64,000 bases of DNA from Microbispora sp. NBC_01189 (GCF_036010665.1 NZ_CP108581.1:5017501-5081500); one strand, 5' to 3'. Positions 35,450 to 44,783 are shown, counted from the stretch's first letter. The notes: a model not told the origin generated them from the sequence alone. Translations and numbers: made by a program.

Positions 35450-37705
35450 ATGAGCGGGCTTCTTGGGCGGCTCGGCGAATGGTGCGCTCGGCACGGCCTG
35501 CTCGTGCTCGCGCTGTGGGTGTTCGCGGCGGGGCTGGTGACCGCGGGCACGGTGGTGTGGGGCCGTCCGGTCAACAACGACGTGGCGATCCCTGGCACCG
35601 ACGCGCAGCGGGCGCACGAGCTCATGCGCGAGGGCTTCGGCCCGGGGTTCGACCCGGGCGGGACCGTCCAGCTCGTCCTCTACACCCCGAAGGGCACGCT
35701 GAACGAGAAGGCCCGCAAGAAGGCCGTCGAGCGGTCGCTGGACGCCCTGCGGCGGGCCCCGCACGTCGCCCGGGTGGAGACGCCGTACCGGGTGGGCGGA
35801 ATGTCGCCGAGCCTGCGCATCGGCGTCATCACGGTGCGGCTGCGGGGGCAGGACACCACGAAGATCGCGCAGACCTCCGAGCAGCTCGCCGCCGCCGCCG
35901 CTCCGGCGGCCCGCGCGGGCATCGAGGTCGTCCCCTCCGACAGCTCCACCCCCGCCGACAAGCAGATCAAGACCGGCGTCAGCGAGGTCATCGGGGTCGT
36001 CGTCGCGCTGCTGGTGCTGCTGTTCGCCTTCGGCACGCTCGTCGCCGCGATCGTGCCGATCTTCACCGCGATCGTCAGCATCGGCGTCGGACTCGGCCTC
36101 ATCGGGCTGCTCGGTCACATCGTGGACGTGCCCTCGACGGCGTCGATCCTGGCCACGATGATCGGCCTTGGCGTCGGCATCGACTACGCGCTGTTCCTGC
36201 TCTCCCGGCACCGGGCGCTGCTGGCGCGGGGAGTCGCGGTGCACGAGGCGGTCCGGCGTACGGCCGCCTCGTCCGGCGGCGCCGTGCTGTTCGCCGGCGG
36301 CACGGTCGTCATCGCCCTGAGCGCGCTGATGCTCGCCGGGTTCCCGCTGCTGGCCACGCTCGGCTGGATCACCGGCGTCTCGGTCGTGTGCGCCGTGCTC
36401 ACCTCGATCACGCTGGTCCCGGCGCTGCTCGGCGTCCTCGGTCAGCGGATCAACGCGCTGCGGCTGCCCTTCTTCGGGCGCGCCGCCCGGCGGGACGGCC
36501 CGGCGACGGGCTGGACCAGGCTCGGCCTGTGGGTGGCGCGCCGCCCCTGGCGGGTGCTCGCCGTTACCGTCGTCGTGCTCGCGGCGCTCACCGCCCCGGC
36601 CCTGACGATGAAGCTCGGCCCCCTCGACGACGGGTACGGCGACAGGGGCACGCCGGCCCGGCGGGCGTACGAGCTGATCGAGGCCGGCTTCGGCCCGGGG
36701 GCCAACGGCGGGCTCATCGCGGTCGCCGAGACGGATGAGCGGATCGCCGGCTCCACGCCGCCCGACCCGCTCGTGCAGGTGCTGCGGCAGCGGATCGAGC
36801 ACATCGACGGCGTCGCGTTCGTCGCCGAGCCGGTGGTCAACGACGACGGCCGCTCGGTGCTGTTCCAGGTCGTCCCCGACTACGCGCCGAGCGACCCGCG
36901 GGCCCTCGACGTGGTGAAGCGGGTGCGGGCCGTCCAGGTGCCGGGGGCGCGCCTGCACGTCGGCGGCAAGGTGGCCGGCATGGCCGACGCGGGCGACCGC
37001 ATGATGAGCAGGACCCCCCTGGTCGTCGGCGTCGTCGCGCTGCTCAGCGCCCTGCTCCTGCTGCTGGCCTTCCGCGCGCCCCTGGTCGCCGTCAAGGCCG
37101 CGGTGATGAACCTCGTCTCGCTGGGGGCCGCCTTCGGCGCGCTCTCCGTGGTGTTCTCCCAGGGCCTCGGCAGCCGCGTGGTCGGCATGGACCCGCCGGT
37201 CTCGGCCGACGGGTCCTATCTCGCCACGCTGTTCTTCTCCGTGCCCATCGACACGTACGTGCCGCTCATGCTGTTCGCCGTGCTGTTCGGGCTGTCGATG
37301 GACTACGAGGTCTTCCTGCTCACCTCCGTACGGCAGGCCTACACGCGCGGCGGGGACAACCGCGCCGCGGTGGCCGAGGGGCTCGGGTCGACCGGCCGGG
37401 TCATCACCTCCGCGGCGCTGATCATGGTGGCGGTGTTCACCGCGTTCATCGCCTATCCCGATCCTCTCGTCAAGGTGTTCGGGGTCGGGCTCGCCGTGGC
37501 CATCGCGGTCGACGCCACCCTGATCCGGGGCTTCCTCGTGCCCGCCACTATGGTGCTGCTCGGCCGGCTCAACTGGTGGATCCCCCGCTGGCTCGACCGC
37601 CTGCTGCCGAACCTGTCGGTCGAGGGCCACGAGGAGGACGCTCCGCCCGCCGGGCGGACGGAGCCCCTCCTCGTGGACGCCGGCCGGCCCGCCCGGCGCC
37701 CCTGA
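35450..37705 (+). CDS. MMPL family transporter (RND superfamily)
   Basis: The 751-residue integral membrane protein has the duplicated MMPL layout. TM1 (LLVLALWVFAAGLVTAGTVV) is followed by an extracellular porter domain and TM2-6, with the proton-relay segment LGVGIDYALFLLSRHR. A second half repeats this, with the equivalent FGLSMDYEVFLLTSVRQ. Both Asp-Tyr pairs are intact, so a proton-driven pump is expected. The short cytoplasmic tail is Pro/Arg-rich. MMPL proteins export lipids, siderophores or drugs; the cargo here is unknown. It stands alone behind a strong palindrome. Confidence 0.92.
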   Translation: MSGLLGRLGEWCARHGLLVLALWVFAAGLVTAGTVVWGRPVNNDVAIPGTDAQRAHELMREGFGPGFDPGGTVQLVLYTPKGTLNEKARKKAVERSLDALRRAPHVARVETPYRVGGMSPSLRIGVITVRLRGQDTTKIAQTSEQLAAAAAPAARAGIEVVPSDSSTPADKQIKTGVSEVIGVVVALLVLLFAFGTLVAAIVPIFTAIVSIGVGLGLIGLLGHIVDVPSTASILATMIGLGVGIDYALFLLSRHRALLARGVAVHEAVRRTAASSGGAVLFAGGTVVIALSALMLAGFPLLATLGWITGVSVVCAVLTSITLVPALLGVLGQRINALRLPFFGRAARRDGPATGWTRLGLWVARRPWRVLAVTVVVLAALTAPALTMKLGPLDDGYGDRGTPARRAYELIEAGFGPGANGGLIAVAETDERIAGSTPPDPLVQVLRQRIEHIDGVAFVAEPVVNDDGRSVLFQVVPDYAPSDPRALDVVKRVRAVQVPGARLHVGGKVAGMADAGDRMMSRTPLVVGVVALLSALLLLLAFRAPLVAVKAAVMNLVSLGAAFGALSVVFSQGLGSRVVGMDPPVSADGSYLATLFFSVPIDTYVPLMLFAVLFGLSMDYEVFLLTSVRQAYTRGGDNRAAVAEGLGSTGRVITSAALIMVAVFTAFIAYPDPLVKVFGVGLAVAIAVDATLIRGFLVPATMVLLGRLNWWIPRWLDRLLPNLSVEGHEEDAPPAGRTEPLLVDAGRPARRP

Positions 37706-37799
37706 CCCCGCACCGTGCGTCGCCGCCAGGCGCCCGAGGAGCCGACAACTGGACCCGGGCGGACCCGGACGCGTCAACGAGGCGGAGTCTCCGCCGTGC

Positions 37800-39737
37800 T
37801 CACTCCGCGTCCGCCGAACCGAGGGGTGCCGGGCTCTGCGGCTCCGCGTTTCCGGGCGGCTCGGGACTCCGCGTCACATTCTGCGACACTCCCTGCGGCG
37901 CACTTCGGGGCGCACTCTGCTGCGTGTCGGGCGTGCGCGGCCTGTCGGGACTCTGCGGCGCTTCGGGAGTCTGCTGCGGCTCGGGTGTCTTCGGCGGTTC
38001 GGGAGTCGGCGCTTCCGGAGTCGTGGGCACGCCGGGGGTTCCGGCCGGTTCGGGGCTCTCGCGCGGGCCGGGGCTTTCGCGGGGGCCCGTCGGCGACACG
38101 TCCGGCTTAGGGCACCGGGGACCGGTGACGGTCCTGGTCTCCACGCGCGTACCGGCGTCCCCTCGCGCGGCCGGGACCGTGGACACCTCGACTCTGCGGT
38201 GCACGGTCGTCCCGCACGCGGGGGAGGGGAAGGGCTGCTGGAAACCCATCCGGTAGGAGGTCGCGCCCCGCAGCGCGATCGTCTGCGGCGGCGCGGCGAC
38301 GAGTGCGGCGGGCGACGGTCCGGAGGCGAACCGCGTGGTGAGCAGCACCCGCCCGGTCGTGCTCGCCCGCACCTCGACCATCACCGCCTGACCGTCGAAC
38401 GACGTGATGCCGAGGCCGGTCACCAGCGGCGGGGCTGGGCTGGAAGACGGCGTACGACCTGGGGACGGCGCATGGCTCGGGGGCCTCGTGGCGCCCATGT
38501 GGGAGGGGACAGGCACCCCGCCCGCGTCGGTGCCCGTGCCGCCGCCGGTGCCGGTGCCGGTGTCTGTGCCGCCGCCGGGGTCCTCGGTGGCGGAGTCCGC
38601 GGGGCCGGGGCCGTACGACTCCGCGGCCCCGGGCGGGACCGGCCCGGTGGTGTCCGGAGGCGGCGCGGCGGGACGGCTGTGCGGCGGCGGCGGCGTGAGC
38701 AGGGTGCCCTGCGCGACCGGCGTCTGCCGGTTGGCGGCGAGCACCCCCGCGGTCACCAGGGCCGCCAGCACGACCGCGCCGAGGGCGAAGCGCGGGGCGA
38801 AGCGGGTGAGCCGTTCGGCGAGCACGGTCCGGGCGAGCGACGTGGACACCTCGACCGGCACCGCCGGAGTGGCCAGGGGGAACGTCAGCGCGAGCAGGGT
38901 GGCCAGTTCCGCCAGGTGACGGCGGCCCCGCTGTTCCCAGTCGGGGCCGTAGGCCGAGGTCGCCGCGGTCTCCAGGTCGGCGACGAAGGCCCGGGCGGTC
39001 GGCGGCCGGTCGGCCGGGTTCTTGGCCATGCCCCGCTCGACCAGGGTCCGCACCGGGGCCGGCACGTCCCCGGCCGGGACGGGCGCGCTGCGGTGCAGCA
39101 TGCGCAGCACCGCCATGTCCTGCGCACGGTACGGCCGGTGCCCGGTCAGGCATTCGTAGAACACGCAGGTGGCGGAGTAGACGTCGGTGGCCGGACCGGC
39201 GGGCCCGCCGTACCACTGCTCGGGGGCCATGTACGGCGGGGTGCCGGCGGGGGCCTCCGGCGTCCCGCTCGGCGTCGCGATGCCGAAGTCCGACAGCTTG
39301 CTCGTGCCGTCGGCCTGGACCAGCACGTTCTCCGGCTTGTAGTCCCGGTGGACGATGCCCGCGGCGTGCGCGGCCGACAGGCCCGCCAGCGAGCCCTTCA
39401 GCACGACCAGCGCGGCCTCGGGACCGGTCGAGCCGTGCTCGGCGAGGATTTTGCGCAGGGAGACGCCGTCGACGAGTTCCATGACGATCGCCGCGCCGTC
39501 GCGCGCCTCGACGTACTCGTACAGGCGCACGACGTTGGGGTCGTTGAGCTCCACCATGACCCGGGCCTCGTGCCGGAACCCGGCCAGGAAGCGCGGATCC
39601 CGGCGCAGTTCCTCGCGCAGGTGCTTGATGGCGACGTAGGCGCCGGTGGTTGTGTAGGTCGCCAGCACGACCCGCCCGGCGCCGCCCGCGCCGAGCTCCC
39701 GCACCTCCCGGTAGCCCGGTACCGACCAGGCCCTCAT
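37800..39737 (-). CDS. Membrane-anchored Ser/Thr protein kinase (PknB-like)
   Basis: The 645-residue protein has a kinase domain at about 8-260: glycine loop LGAGGAGRVVLA, Lys in VAIKHLRE, catalytic loop IVHRDYKPENVL, LSDFGIATPSG, and MAPEQWYG. A single transmembrane helix (RFALGAVVLAALVTAGVLAA, about 315-335) leads to a long Pro/Gly/Thr-rich extracellular part. This contains a small beta-rich unit (about 440-540; VTGLGITSFDGQAVMVEVRA) and a Pro/Glu repeat tail. PASTA repeats are absent, so the sensor differs from PknB. The C-terminal tail has many SPEP/TPEP-like short repeats. Confidence 0.9.
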   Translation of the reverse strand: MRAWSVPGYREVRELGAGGAGRVVLATYTTTGAYVAIKHLREELRRDPRFLAGFRHEARVMVELNDPNVVRLYEYVEARDGAAIVMELVDGVSLRKILAEHGSTGPEAALVVLKGSLAGLSAAHAAGIVHRDYKPENVLVQADGTSKLSDFGIATPSGTPEAPAGTPPYMAPEQWYGGPAGPATDVYSATCVFYECLTGHRPYRAQDMAVLRMLHRSAPVPAGDVPAPVRTLVERGMAKNPADRPPTARAFVADLETAATSAYGPDWEQRGRRHLAELATLLALTFPLATPAVPVEVSTSLARTVLAERLTRFAPRFALGAVVLAALVTAGVLAANRQTPVAQGTLLTPPPPHSRPAAPPPDTTGPVPPGAAESYGPGPADSATEDPGGGTDTGTGTGGGTGTDAGGVPVPSHMGATRPPSHAPSPGRTPSSSPAPPLVTGLGITSFDGQAVMVEVRASTTGRVLLTTRFASGPSPAALVAAPPQTIALRGATSYRMGFQQPFPSPACGTTVHRRVEVSTVPAARGDAGTRVETRTVTGPRCPKPDVSPTGPRESPGPRESPEPAGTPGVPTTPEAPTPEPPKTPEPQQTPEAPQSPDRPRTPDTQQSAPRSAPQGVSQNVTRSPEPPGNAEPQSPAPLGSADAE

Positions 39738-39805
39738 GACGCCCCCTTGAATCCGCCCTGACCCAAGGTCTCACCCGAAAGGGCGGTTGTCACCGGAGCA
39801 AAAAC

Positions 39806-39836
39806 GTCACCTCCCGGATGTAATCCGGGGGGTGAC
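39806..39836 (-). terminator. Intrinsic terminator of the SIS/kinase operon
   Basis: GTCACCTCCCGGAT (39806-39819) pairs with the segment 39823-39836 with one mismatch. On the minus strand the stem is followed by GTTTTTG. It lies 36 bp beyond the stop of the SIS-domain gene. Confidence 0.75.
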
Positions 39837-39871
39837 GCGGCGCGCGGGCCCCGCCGCGGGTGGACGGGGAT

Positions 39872-40843
39872 TCAGTGCCAGAGCGCGGCGGCGACGAGCT
39901 CGGGCACCAGCGTCTCGGTGAGCAGGGCGACGTCCGGGTCGTCGTCGTGCCGGTACCGCACCGCCGCCGCCTGCCCCTCGGCCTCGCCGCCGACGGTGAG
40001 CACCCGCGATCCACGCTGTCTGATCCACTCCATCGCCTGGTCGTCGTACCGCGAGCCGGGGAACAGGACGGCCCGGTAGTCGTAGGTCTTGGTGAGGTAG
40101 ACGTCCACGTGCGCCCAGTCACCCGTCTCGCACGCGTCGGCTTGGCGGCGCGGGCCCTCGCGGAACATCAGCGCCGACTGCTCGGCCGACGACAGCCGCT
40201 CGGCGGGGGCGATCGTGTAGACGCCGTGCGGCCCGTCGAGCAGCGCCACGGCGTCCGCGAGCCACTCCGGCCGCCGTTCCAGGAGGTCGGCGGTGGCCTC
40301 CGCGGCCCGCCGTACGAGGCCCGCCACGGCCACGGGGCCCTCGGCGAGCGTGAGCAGGAGGGCGAGCGTGTGCTGGAACGTCCGGCAGGCGACGCCGCCC
40401 CGCTCCTCGCCCGCGAGCATCGGCACGACCAGGTCGGCGCCCTCGGTCACCGGGGATCCGGGCCGGTTGGTCAGCGCCACGACGAACGACCTGCCCGTGT
40501 GCCGGGCCAGGGCGTCGAGGGTCTCCCGGCTGCCGCCCGACGCCGAGACGACGACGGCGGCCGTCCGCGGGCCGGGCGGGGTGCCGAGCGCGGCGGAGGC
40601 GTACTCGGCGACCGCGTCCACCCCGGCCGCCCGCAGCCGCCCCGCCGCCACCCTCGCCGCGTAGCGGGAGCTGCCCATACCGAGGAAGACGATCCGGTCG
40701 AACCGCCGTGCCAGCCCCTCGAACGGATCGCCGGCGTCCAGCAGCCGGGCCAGCGCCGCCAGCGCGGCCGGCTTGGCCTCCAGGTCCTCCCCGAACAACG
40801 TCGAGTCCACCGGCTCCACCCTCTCTTCACGCGGGCCGCTCAC
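39872..40843 (-). CDS. SIS-domain sugar isomerase/deaminase-like protein
   Basis: The 323-residue protein has two SIS subdomains, as in the isomerase half of GlmS or in AgaS/FrlB-like enzymes. FLGMGSSRYAARVAAGRLRA and VVVSASGGSRETLDALAR are the phosphosugar-binding loops. EQSALMFREGPRRQADACET carries the likely catalytic Glu, and VLFPGSRYDDQAMEW is also typical. It probably acts on an amino-sugar phosphate (isomerisation/deamination), a natural next step after the adjacent kinase, whose stop lies 9 bp upstream. Start GTG 40843 has no good ribosome site; inner GTGs (40822, 40810) are possible. The reaction is inferred. Confidence 0.8.
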   Translation of the reverse strand: MSGPREERVEPVDSTLFGEDLEAKPAALAALARLLDAGDPFEGLARRFDRIVFLGMGSSRYAARVAAGRLRAAGVDAVAEYASAALGTPPGPRTAAVVVSASGGSRETLDALARHTGRSFVVALTNRPGSPVTEGADLVVPMLAGEERGGVACRTFQHTLALLLTLAEGPVAVAGLVRRAAEATADLLERRPEWLADAVALLDGPHGVYTIAPAERLSSAEQSALMFREGPRRQADACETGDWAHVDVYLTKTYDYRAVLFPGSRYDDQAMEWIRQRGSRVLTVGGEAEGQAAAVRYRHDDDPDVALLTETLVPELVAAALWH

Positions 40844-40852
40844 ACGGGCCGC

Positions 40853-41941
40853 TCATGCGAACCAGGACCGCAACACGCCCATCGGGGCGTACCGCCAGCG
40901 CGGCAGGTGCCGGGTGGCGTAGATCAGCTCCCGGCACTCCTGCTCCACCTCGAACGGCCGCAGCAGCGACGCGTCGAGCAGGCCGGACCGTCCGGCTTCC
41001 GTCAGCGTCCGTGTGTAGGCCGTCCGGAGTCTCCGCCGCGCGGAGACGGCCCAGGCGGCCGTCGCGGCGGGGTCGGCGGACCTGCGCCTGACCGCCACCT
41101 GTCCCGCGTGGTCCACACTCGTGGTGAGCTGCGCGAGGTCGCGGGCGGCCGGCTGGTACGGATCGGCGCCCGCCACGGTCGGGTTGCCGTCGAAGTCGAC
41201 CACCGCGTAGCCGTTCCGCCACCGCAGGATCTGCCCCACGTGCAGGTCGCCGTGGACGCGGATCAGCGGCGTGGCGGCGAGCGACGCGAGGGGCTCCAGT
41301 TCGCTCCGCAGCGCCTCGGCCCGTCCCGCCAGCCACGCGCCGTCTTCGCCGTCCGTCAGCGTCAGCGCCTCGCGCAGCGCCTCCTCGGCCCGCTCACGCC
41401 ACGCACCGGAGCCGGGCGGCGACAGCCGTACGGGGTCGGGGAAGACCGCGGACGGGGTGGCCGTCGCGAGGTGCAGTTCGGCGGCGAGGGAGCCGATCTC
41501 GCCCGCGAAGTCCGTGCTGCCCGCCTCCGCCTCGTCGACGCACCACTCCCAGCCGTCCCGCGCCTCCGGCAGGTAGGCGGTCACCAGGGCGACCAGCGCA
41601 TCCTCCCAGTAGACCGCGGCGTACGGCGCGGCCGTACGGGCGAAACCGGTCAGATGGGCGAGCAGGTCGGGCGCCGGGTGCGGGGCCCGCGAGGGCCGGG
41701 GGAACCACTTGACCACCACGGTCTCGCCCGCGATCACCGAGTGGTTGGTCTGGTCCACCGTTATCGGCCGCTCCCCGGCCGGCACCGGCGGCAGTGGCAG
41801 GAGCGCGCGCACCGAGAAGGGCGGCGGAGCGGCTCCCCGCGCCAGGTCGCGCAGAACGCGCTCGGTGACGCCGTCGCCTGTCTCCAGCGCGAGGACGCCG
41901 TCCGGCCCCTCGGTCACCCGAGGCCAGCGGGACCCTTCCAC
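40853..41941 (-). CDS. Maltokinase-like sugar kinase, glucosamine-kinase type
   Basis: The 362-residue protein has the aminoglycoside-phosphotransferase/maltokinase fold. The N-terminal cap domain has RPITVDQTNHSVIAGETVVV with the ATP-site Lys in VVVKWF. The catalytic core has IRVHGDLHVGQILRWRNGYA and VVDFDGNPTVAG (the second Asp binding metal). It is shorter than maltokinases (about 450 residues) and, with its SIS-domain neighbour, matches the actinobacterial glucosamine kinase type (GlcNK) rather than Mak. The likely reaction is ATP + glucosamine to glucosamine 6-phosphate. GTG 41941 has AGGAG 5-6 bp upstream, which is preferred over the TTG at 41965. Operator site A overlaps this ribosome site, so expression is probably repressible. 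Confidence 0.75.
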   Translation of the reverse strand: MEGSRWPRVTEGPDGVLALETGDGVTERVLRDLARGAAPPPFSVRALLPLPPVPAGERPITVDQTNHSVIAGETVVVKWFPRPSRAPHPAPDLLAHLTGFARTAAPYAAVYWEDALVALVTAYLPEARDGWEWCVDEAEAGSTDFAGEIGSLAAELHLATATPSAVFPDPVRLSPPGSGAWRERAEEALREALTLTDGEDGAWLAGRAEALRSELEPLASLAATPLIRVHGDLHVGQILRWRNGYAVVDFDGNPTVAGADPYQPAARDLAQLTTSVDHAGQVAVRRRSADPAATAAWAVSARRRLRTAYTRTLTEAGRSGLLDASLLRPFEVEQECRELIYATRHLPRWRYAPMGVLRSWFA

Positions 41942-41949
41942 TCGATCTC

Positions 41950-41965
41950 CTGAATGTGGATTCAA
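41950..41965. promoter_or_regulatory. TetR operator candidate, site A (CTGAATGTGGATTCAA)
   Basis: A 16-bp dyad with half-site GATTCAA is shared with sites B (46472) and C (46539). It lies between the divergent sugar kinase and polyamine-type ABC operons and overlaps the kinase ribosome site. Relative to site C it keeps the whole right half and 4 of 7 left-half bases. Confidence 0.6.
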
Positions 41966-42065
41966 TACGACAACAGAAAGCGGAGGTAGACGTGATGGCC
42001 AAAGTCTTGTCTACGTTGAGCCGTCCTGCAACACTTGCCGCCATCCTCACGCAAGGGAGCTCCCC

Positions 42066-43154
42066 ATGACTCGTCGCGTGCCCGTCGTGGCCTCCGCCTT
42101 TCTGGCGTTCGCGCTGACCGCCTGCGGCGGAGGTTCGCCGACCGACTCCGCGCCCGCGGGCCTCGACGCCAAGGCGGACCTGTCCAAGCAGAGCCTGACG
42201 ATCTCGATCTGGGACGGTTACAGCCCGAAGGATCTTCCGGAGCGAGTGAAGGCCAAGCTCGGGTTCGACACCAAGGTCGCCATCCACGACACGAACGAGA
42301 CGATCGTGGCCAAGCTGACCGCAAGCGGCGACAGCGGCATCGACGTGGCGTTCGTGTCCGGCCAGTACGCGCAGGCGCTCAACGCGCAGGGCCTGCTGGA
42401 GCCCATGCACCGCGAGCTGATCCCGAACCTGAAGAACCTCTACCCCGAGGCGTCGCAGCTCGCCTACGACAAGGGCAACGCCTACTCCGTCCCGTACACC
42501 TGGGGCACCACCGGGCTGTGCTACCGCAGCGACCTGGTGAAGACCCCGCCGAGGAGCTGGAACGACCTGCTCGACCCGGCCCCCGAGCTGAAGAAGAAGA
42601 TCACGATGATGACCACCGAGCGGTGGCTGGCGCTACCCGCGCTCAAGCTGCTCGGCGCCTCGGTCAACACCACCGACAAGGCGGTGCTCGACAAGGCCAA
42701 GGCGATGCTGCTGAAGGTCAAGCCCGACCTGCTGGCCTACGACGACACCACGTTCGGCGACCGGCTCAAGTCCGGCGAGGCCGTGATGGTCGAGGCGTGG
42801 GACGGCTGGTGCCCGACGGCGGAGAAGAACATCGAGTTCGTGGTGCCGAAGGAGGGCAGCGACCTCTGGGCCGACACGATGGTGATCCTCAAGAGCTCGA
42901 AGAACAAGGAGGCGGCGCACGCCTTCGTCAACTACATCCTCGACCCCGAGGTGCACGGCTGGGTGCCCGCGAACATCCTCTACAGGATCCCCAACAAGGC
43001 GGCCATGGACAAGGTCGACCCGAAACTGCTCGAGAGCTACCCGACGCTGGCGGAGTCGCCGTCCGAGCTGCTCAAGGGCGAGAGCCTGGTCGACCTCGGC
43101 GAGGCGTCCACCGCGTACACGCGCCTGTCCACCGAGGTCTCGGCGGCGCAATGA
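42066..43154 (+). CDS. Polyamine-type ABC transporter substrate-binding lipoprotein
   Basis: The 362-residue lipoprotein has a signal (VPVVASAFLAFALTAC) with lipobox LTAC (Cys20), then a type II binding-protein fold resembling PotD/PotF (LTISIWDGYSPKDLPERVKA, YSVPYTWGTTGLCYRSDLVK, GEAVMVEAWDGW). A WDGY/Trp pair and acidic residues of this kind coordinate polyamines in PotD, so putrescine, spermidine or a similar cation is likely. The ATG at 42066 has AAGGGAG 8 bp upstream. Its stop overlaps the next start (ATGA), opening a four-gene operon. Confidence 0.88.
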   Translation: MTRRVPVVASAFLAFALTACGGGSPTDSAPAGLDAKADLSKQSLTISIWDGYSPKDLPERVKAKLGFDTKVAIHDTNETIVAKLTASGDSGIDVAFVSGQYAQALNAQGLLEPMHRELIPNLKNLYPEASQLAYDKGNAYSVPYTWGTTGLCYRSDLVKTPPRSWNDLLDPAPELKKKITMMTTERWLALPALKLLGASVNTTDKAVLDKAKAMLLKVKPDLLAYDDTTFGDRLKSGEAVMVEAWDGWCPTAEKNIEFVVPKEGSDLWADTMVILKSSKNKEAAHAFVNYILDPEVHGWVPANILYRIPNKAAMDKVDPKLLESYPTLAESPSELLKGESLVDLGEASTAYTRLSTEVSAAQ

Positions 43155-44017
43155 CGGCCCGACAGCCCGCCCGCGTGCTCGGGAAGGCGGCCGGCCGTCT
43201 CGCGACGATGGGGCCCGGGTTCGGCTTCCTGACCGTCTTCCTGCTGGTCCCGCTGGCGCTGGTGCTGAGCTACACCGTGTTCCGGCGGGGCCGGTTCGGG
43301 GGAGTGGTCCACGAGCCGACCGGGGAGAACTTCGCCCGCCTCGCCGACCCGCTCTACCTCGACGTGGTGGCCGGGTCGGTGAAGCTCGCGGCGATCACGA
43401 CGTTGCTCGCCCTGCTGCTCGGCTACCCCACGGCGTACCTGATCGCGAGGCTGCCCGCCCGGTGGAAGGTGATCGCCCTGGTGGCGGTCGTGCTGCCGTT
43501 CTGGACGAACTTCCTCATCCGCACGTACGCCTGGATCGTGCTGCTCAACTCCGAGGGGCCCGTGAACTCCGGTCTGAAGGCGCTCGGGCTGGGACCGGTG
43601 GAGCTGCTCTACACGGACGGCGCCATCGTGGCCGGGCTGCTCTACGCCTATCTCCCGCTGATGATCCTCCCGCTGTATTCGGCCGTGGAGCGGCTGGACC
43701 CGGAGTTGCGGGAGGCCTCGGCGAACCTCGGCGCGCGACCGGCCAGGACGTTCTGGTCGGTCACGCTCCCGCTGTCGCTGCCCGGAGTGCTGACCGGATG
43801 CGTGTTCGTGTTCGTGCCGAGCCTGGGCAACTTCGTGATCCCCGAACTGCTCGGCGGCGGTCGCCGGATCATGGTCGGCAACCTCATCCGCGACCAGTTC
43901 CTCAAGGCCCGCGACTGGCCGTTCGGGTCGGTGCTCGCGCTGGCCGTGATCGCCGTGCTCGTGCTGCTGCTGTTCGCCCAGGCGTGGGCCGCGCGGAGGG
44001 CGGGACGCGGTGCGTAG
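43151..44017 (+). CDS. Polyamine-type ABC transporter permease, PotB-like
   Basis: The 288-residue inner-membrane permease has about six transmembrane helices. The BPD_transp_1 EAA motif (REASANLGARPARTFWSVTL, PLSLPG) docks the ATPase. The preceding FWTNFLIRTYAWIVLLNSEG is typical of PotB/PotH. It starts with the ATG that overlaps the binding-protein stop (ATGA) and overlaps the next permease by 8 bp, so the operon is tightly coupled. Confidence 0.92.
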   Translation: MTARQPARVLGKAAGRLATMGPGFGFLTVFLLVPLALVLSYTVFRRGRFGGVVHEPTGENFARLADPLYLDVVAGSVKLAAITTLLALLLGYPTAYLIARLPARWKVIALVAVVLPFWTNFLIRTYAWIVLLNSEGPVNSGLKALGLGPVELLYTDGAIVAGLLYAYLPLMILPLYSAVERLDPELREASANLGARPARTFWSVTLPLSLPGVLTGCVFVFVPSLGNFVIPELLGGGRRIMVGNLIRDQFLKARDWPFGSVLALAVIAVLVLLLFAQAWAARRAGRGA

Positions 44018-44783
44018 ACACGGCTGGCTCCGGCTGCCCTTCTGGCTGACCTATCTGTTCCTGTACGCGCCGATCGTCGTGCTCGTCGTGATGTCGTTCA
44101 ACCGGAACAGGTCGCCCTACTCGTGGGGCGGCTTCTCCCTCGACTGGTACGGCAGGCTGGCGGGCAACGCCTCGATCCGCACCGGTCTGGTCAACACGCT
44201 GATCGTCGCCCTCGGGTCGACGGCGCTGTCCACGGTGCTCGGCACGCTCCTCGCCGTCGGGCTGGCCCGCCACACCCGCTCGCGGCTGCTCGACGCCCTC
44301 TCGACGCTGCCCGCGATCCTGCCCGACATCGTCATCGCGATCGGACTCCTGGCGTTCTACTCCGCGATCAAGCTGACGCTCGGGCTGCACTCCGTGCTGA
44401 TCGCGCACACCGTCTTCGGCATGGCCTTCGTCGCGGCCGTCGTCCGGGCCAGGCTCGGCGGAATGGACACGTCGCTGGAGGAGGCGTCCCGGGACCTCGG
44501 CGCGGCCCCGCTGACGACGTTCGTGAGGATCACGCTGCCCACGCTCGCCCCGGGCATCGTCGCGGGCGCGCTGCTCGCCTTCACGCTCTCGCTGGACGAG
44601 TTCGTGATCGCGTTCTTCACCGCGGCTCCGTCCGAGCCGACGCTGCCGATCGTCATCTACTCCATGGTGCGGTTCGGCGTGACCCCCGAGATCAACGCGC
44701 TGGCGACGCTGCTGCTCGCGGTGAGCTTCACCGTCGTGATCGTCGCACAGCGCCTGACCAGGCTGACCGAGGCACTGAAATGA
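44010..44783 (+). CDS. Polyamine-type ABC transporter permease, PotC-like
   Basis: The 257-residue second permease has an N-terminal helix LPFWLTYLFLYAPIVVLVVM and then SFNRNRSPYSWGGFSLDWY, characteristic of PotC/PotI. The EAA loop is EEASRDLGAAPLTTFVRITL, PTLAPG. LSLDEFVIAFFTAAPSEPTLP is also a PotC hallmark. The GTG start lies inside the end of the PotB-like gene, and its stop overlaps the ATPase start (ATGA). It forms the membrane channel as a heterodimer with the PotB-like subunit. Confidence 0.92.
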   Translation: MRRHGWLRLPFWLTYLFLYAPIVVLVVMSFNRNRSPYSWGGFSLDWYGRLAGNASIRTGLVNTLIVALGSTALSTVLGTLLAVGLARHTRSRLLDALSTLPAILPDIVIAIGLLAFYSAIKLTLGLHSVLIAHTVFGMAFVAAVVRARLGGMDTSLEEASRDLGAAPLTTFVRITLPTLAPGIVAGALLAFTLSLDEFVIAFFTAAPSEPTLPIVIYSMVRFGVTPEINALATLLLAVSFTVVIVAQRLTRLTEALK

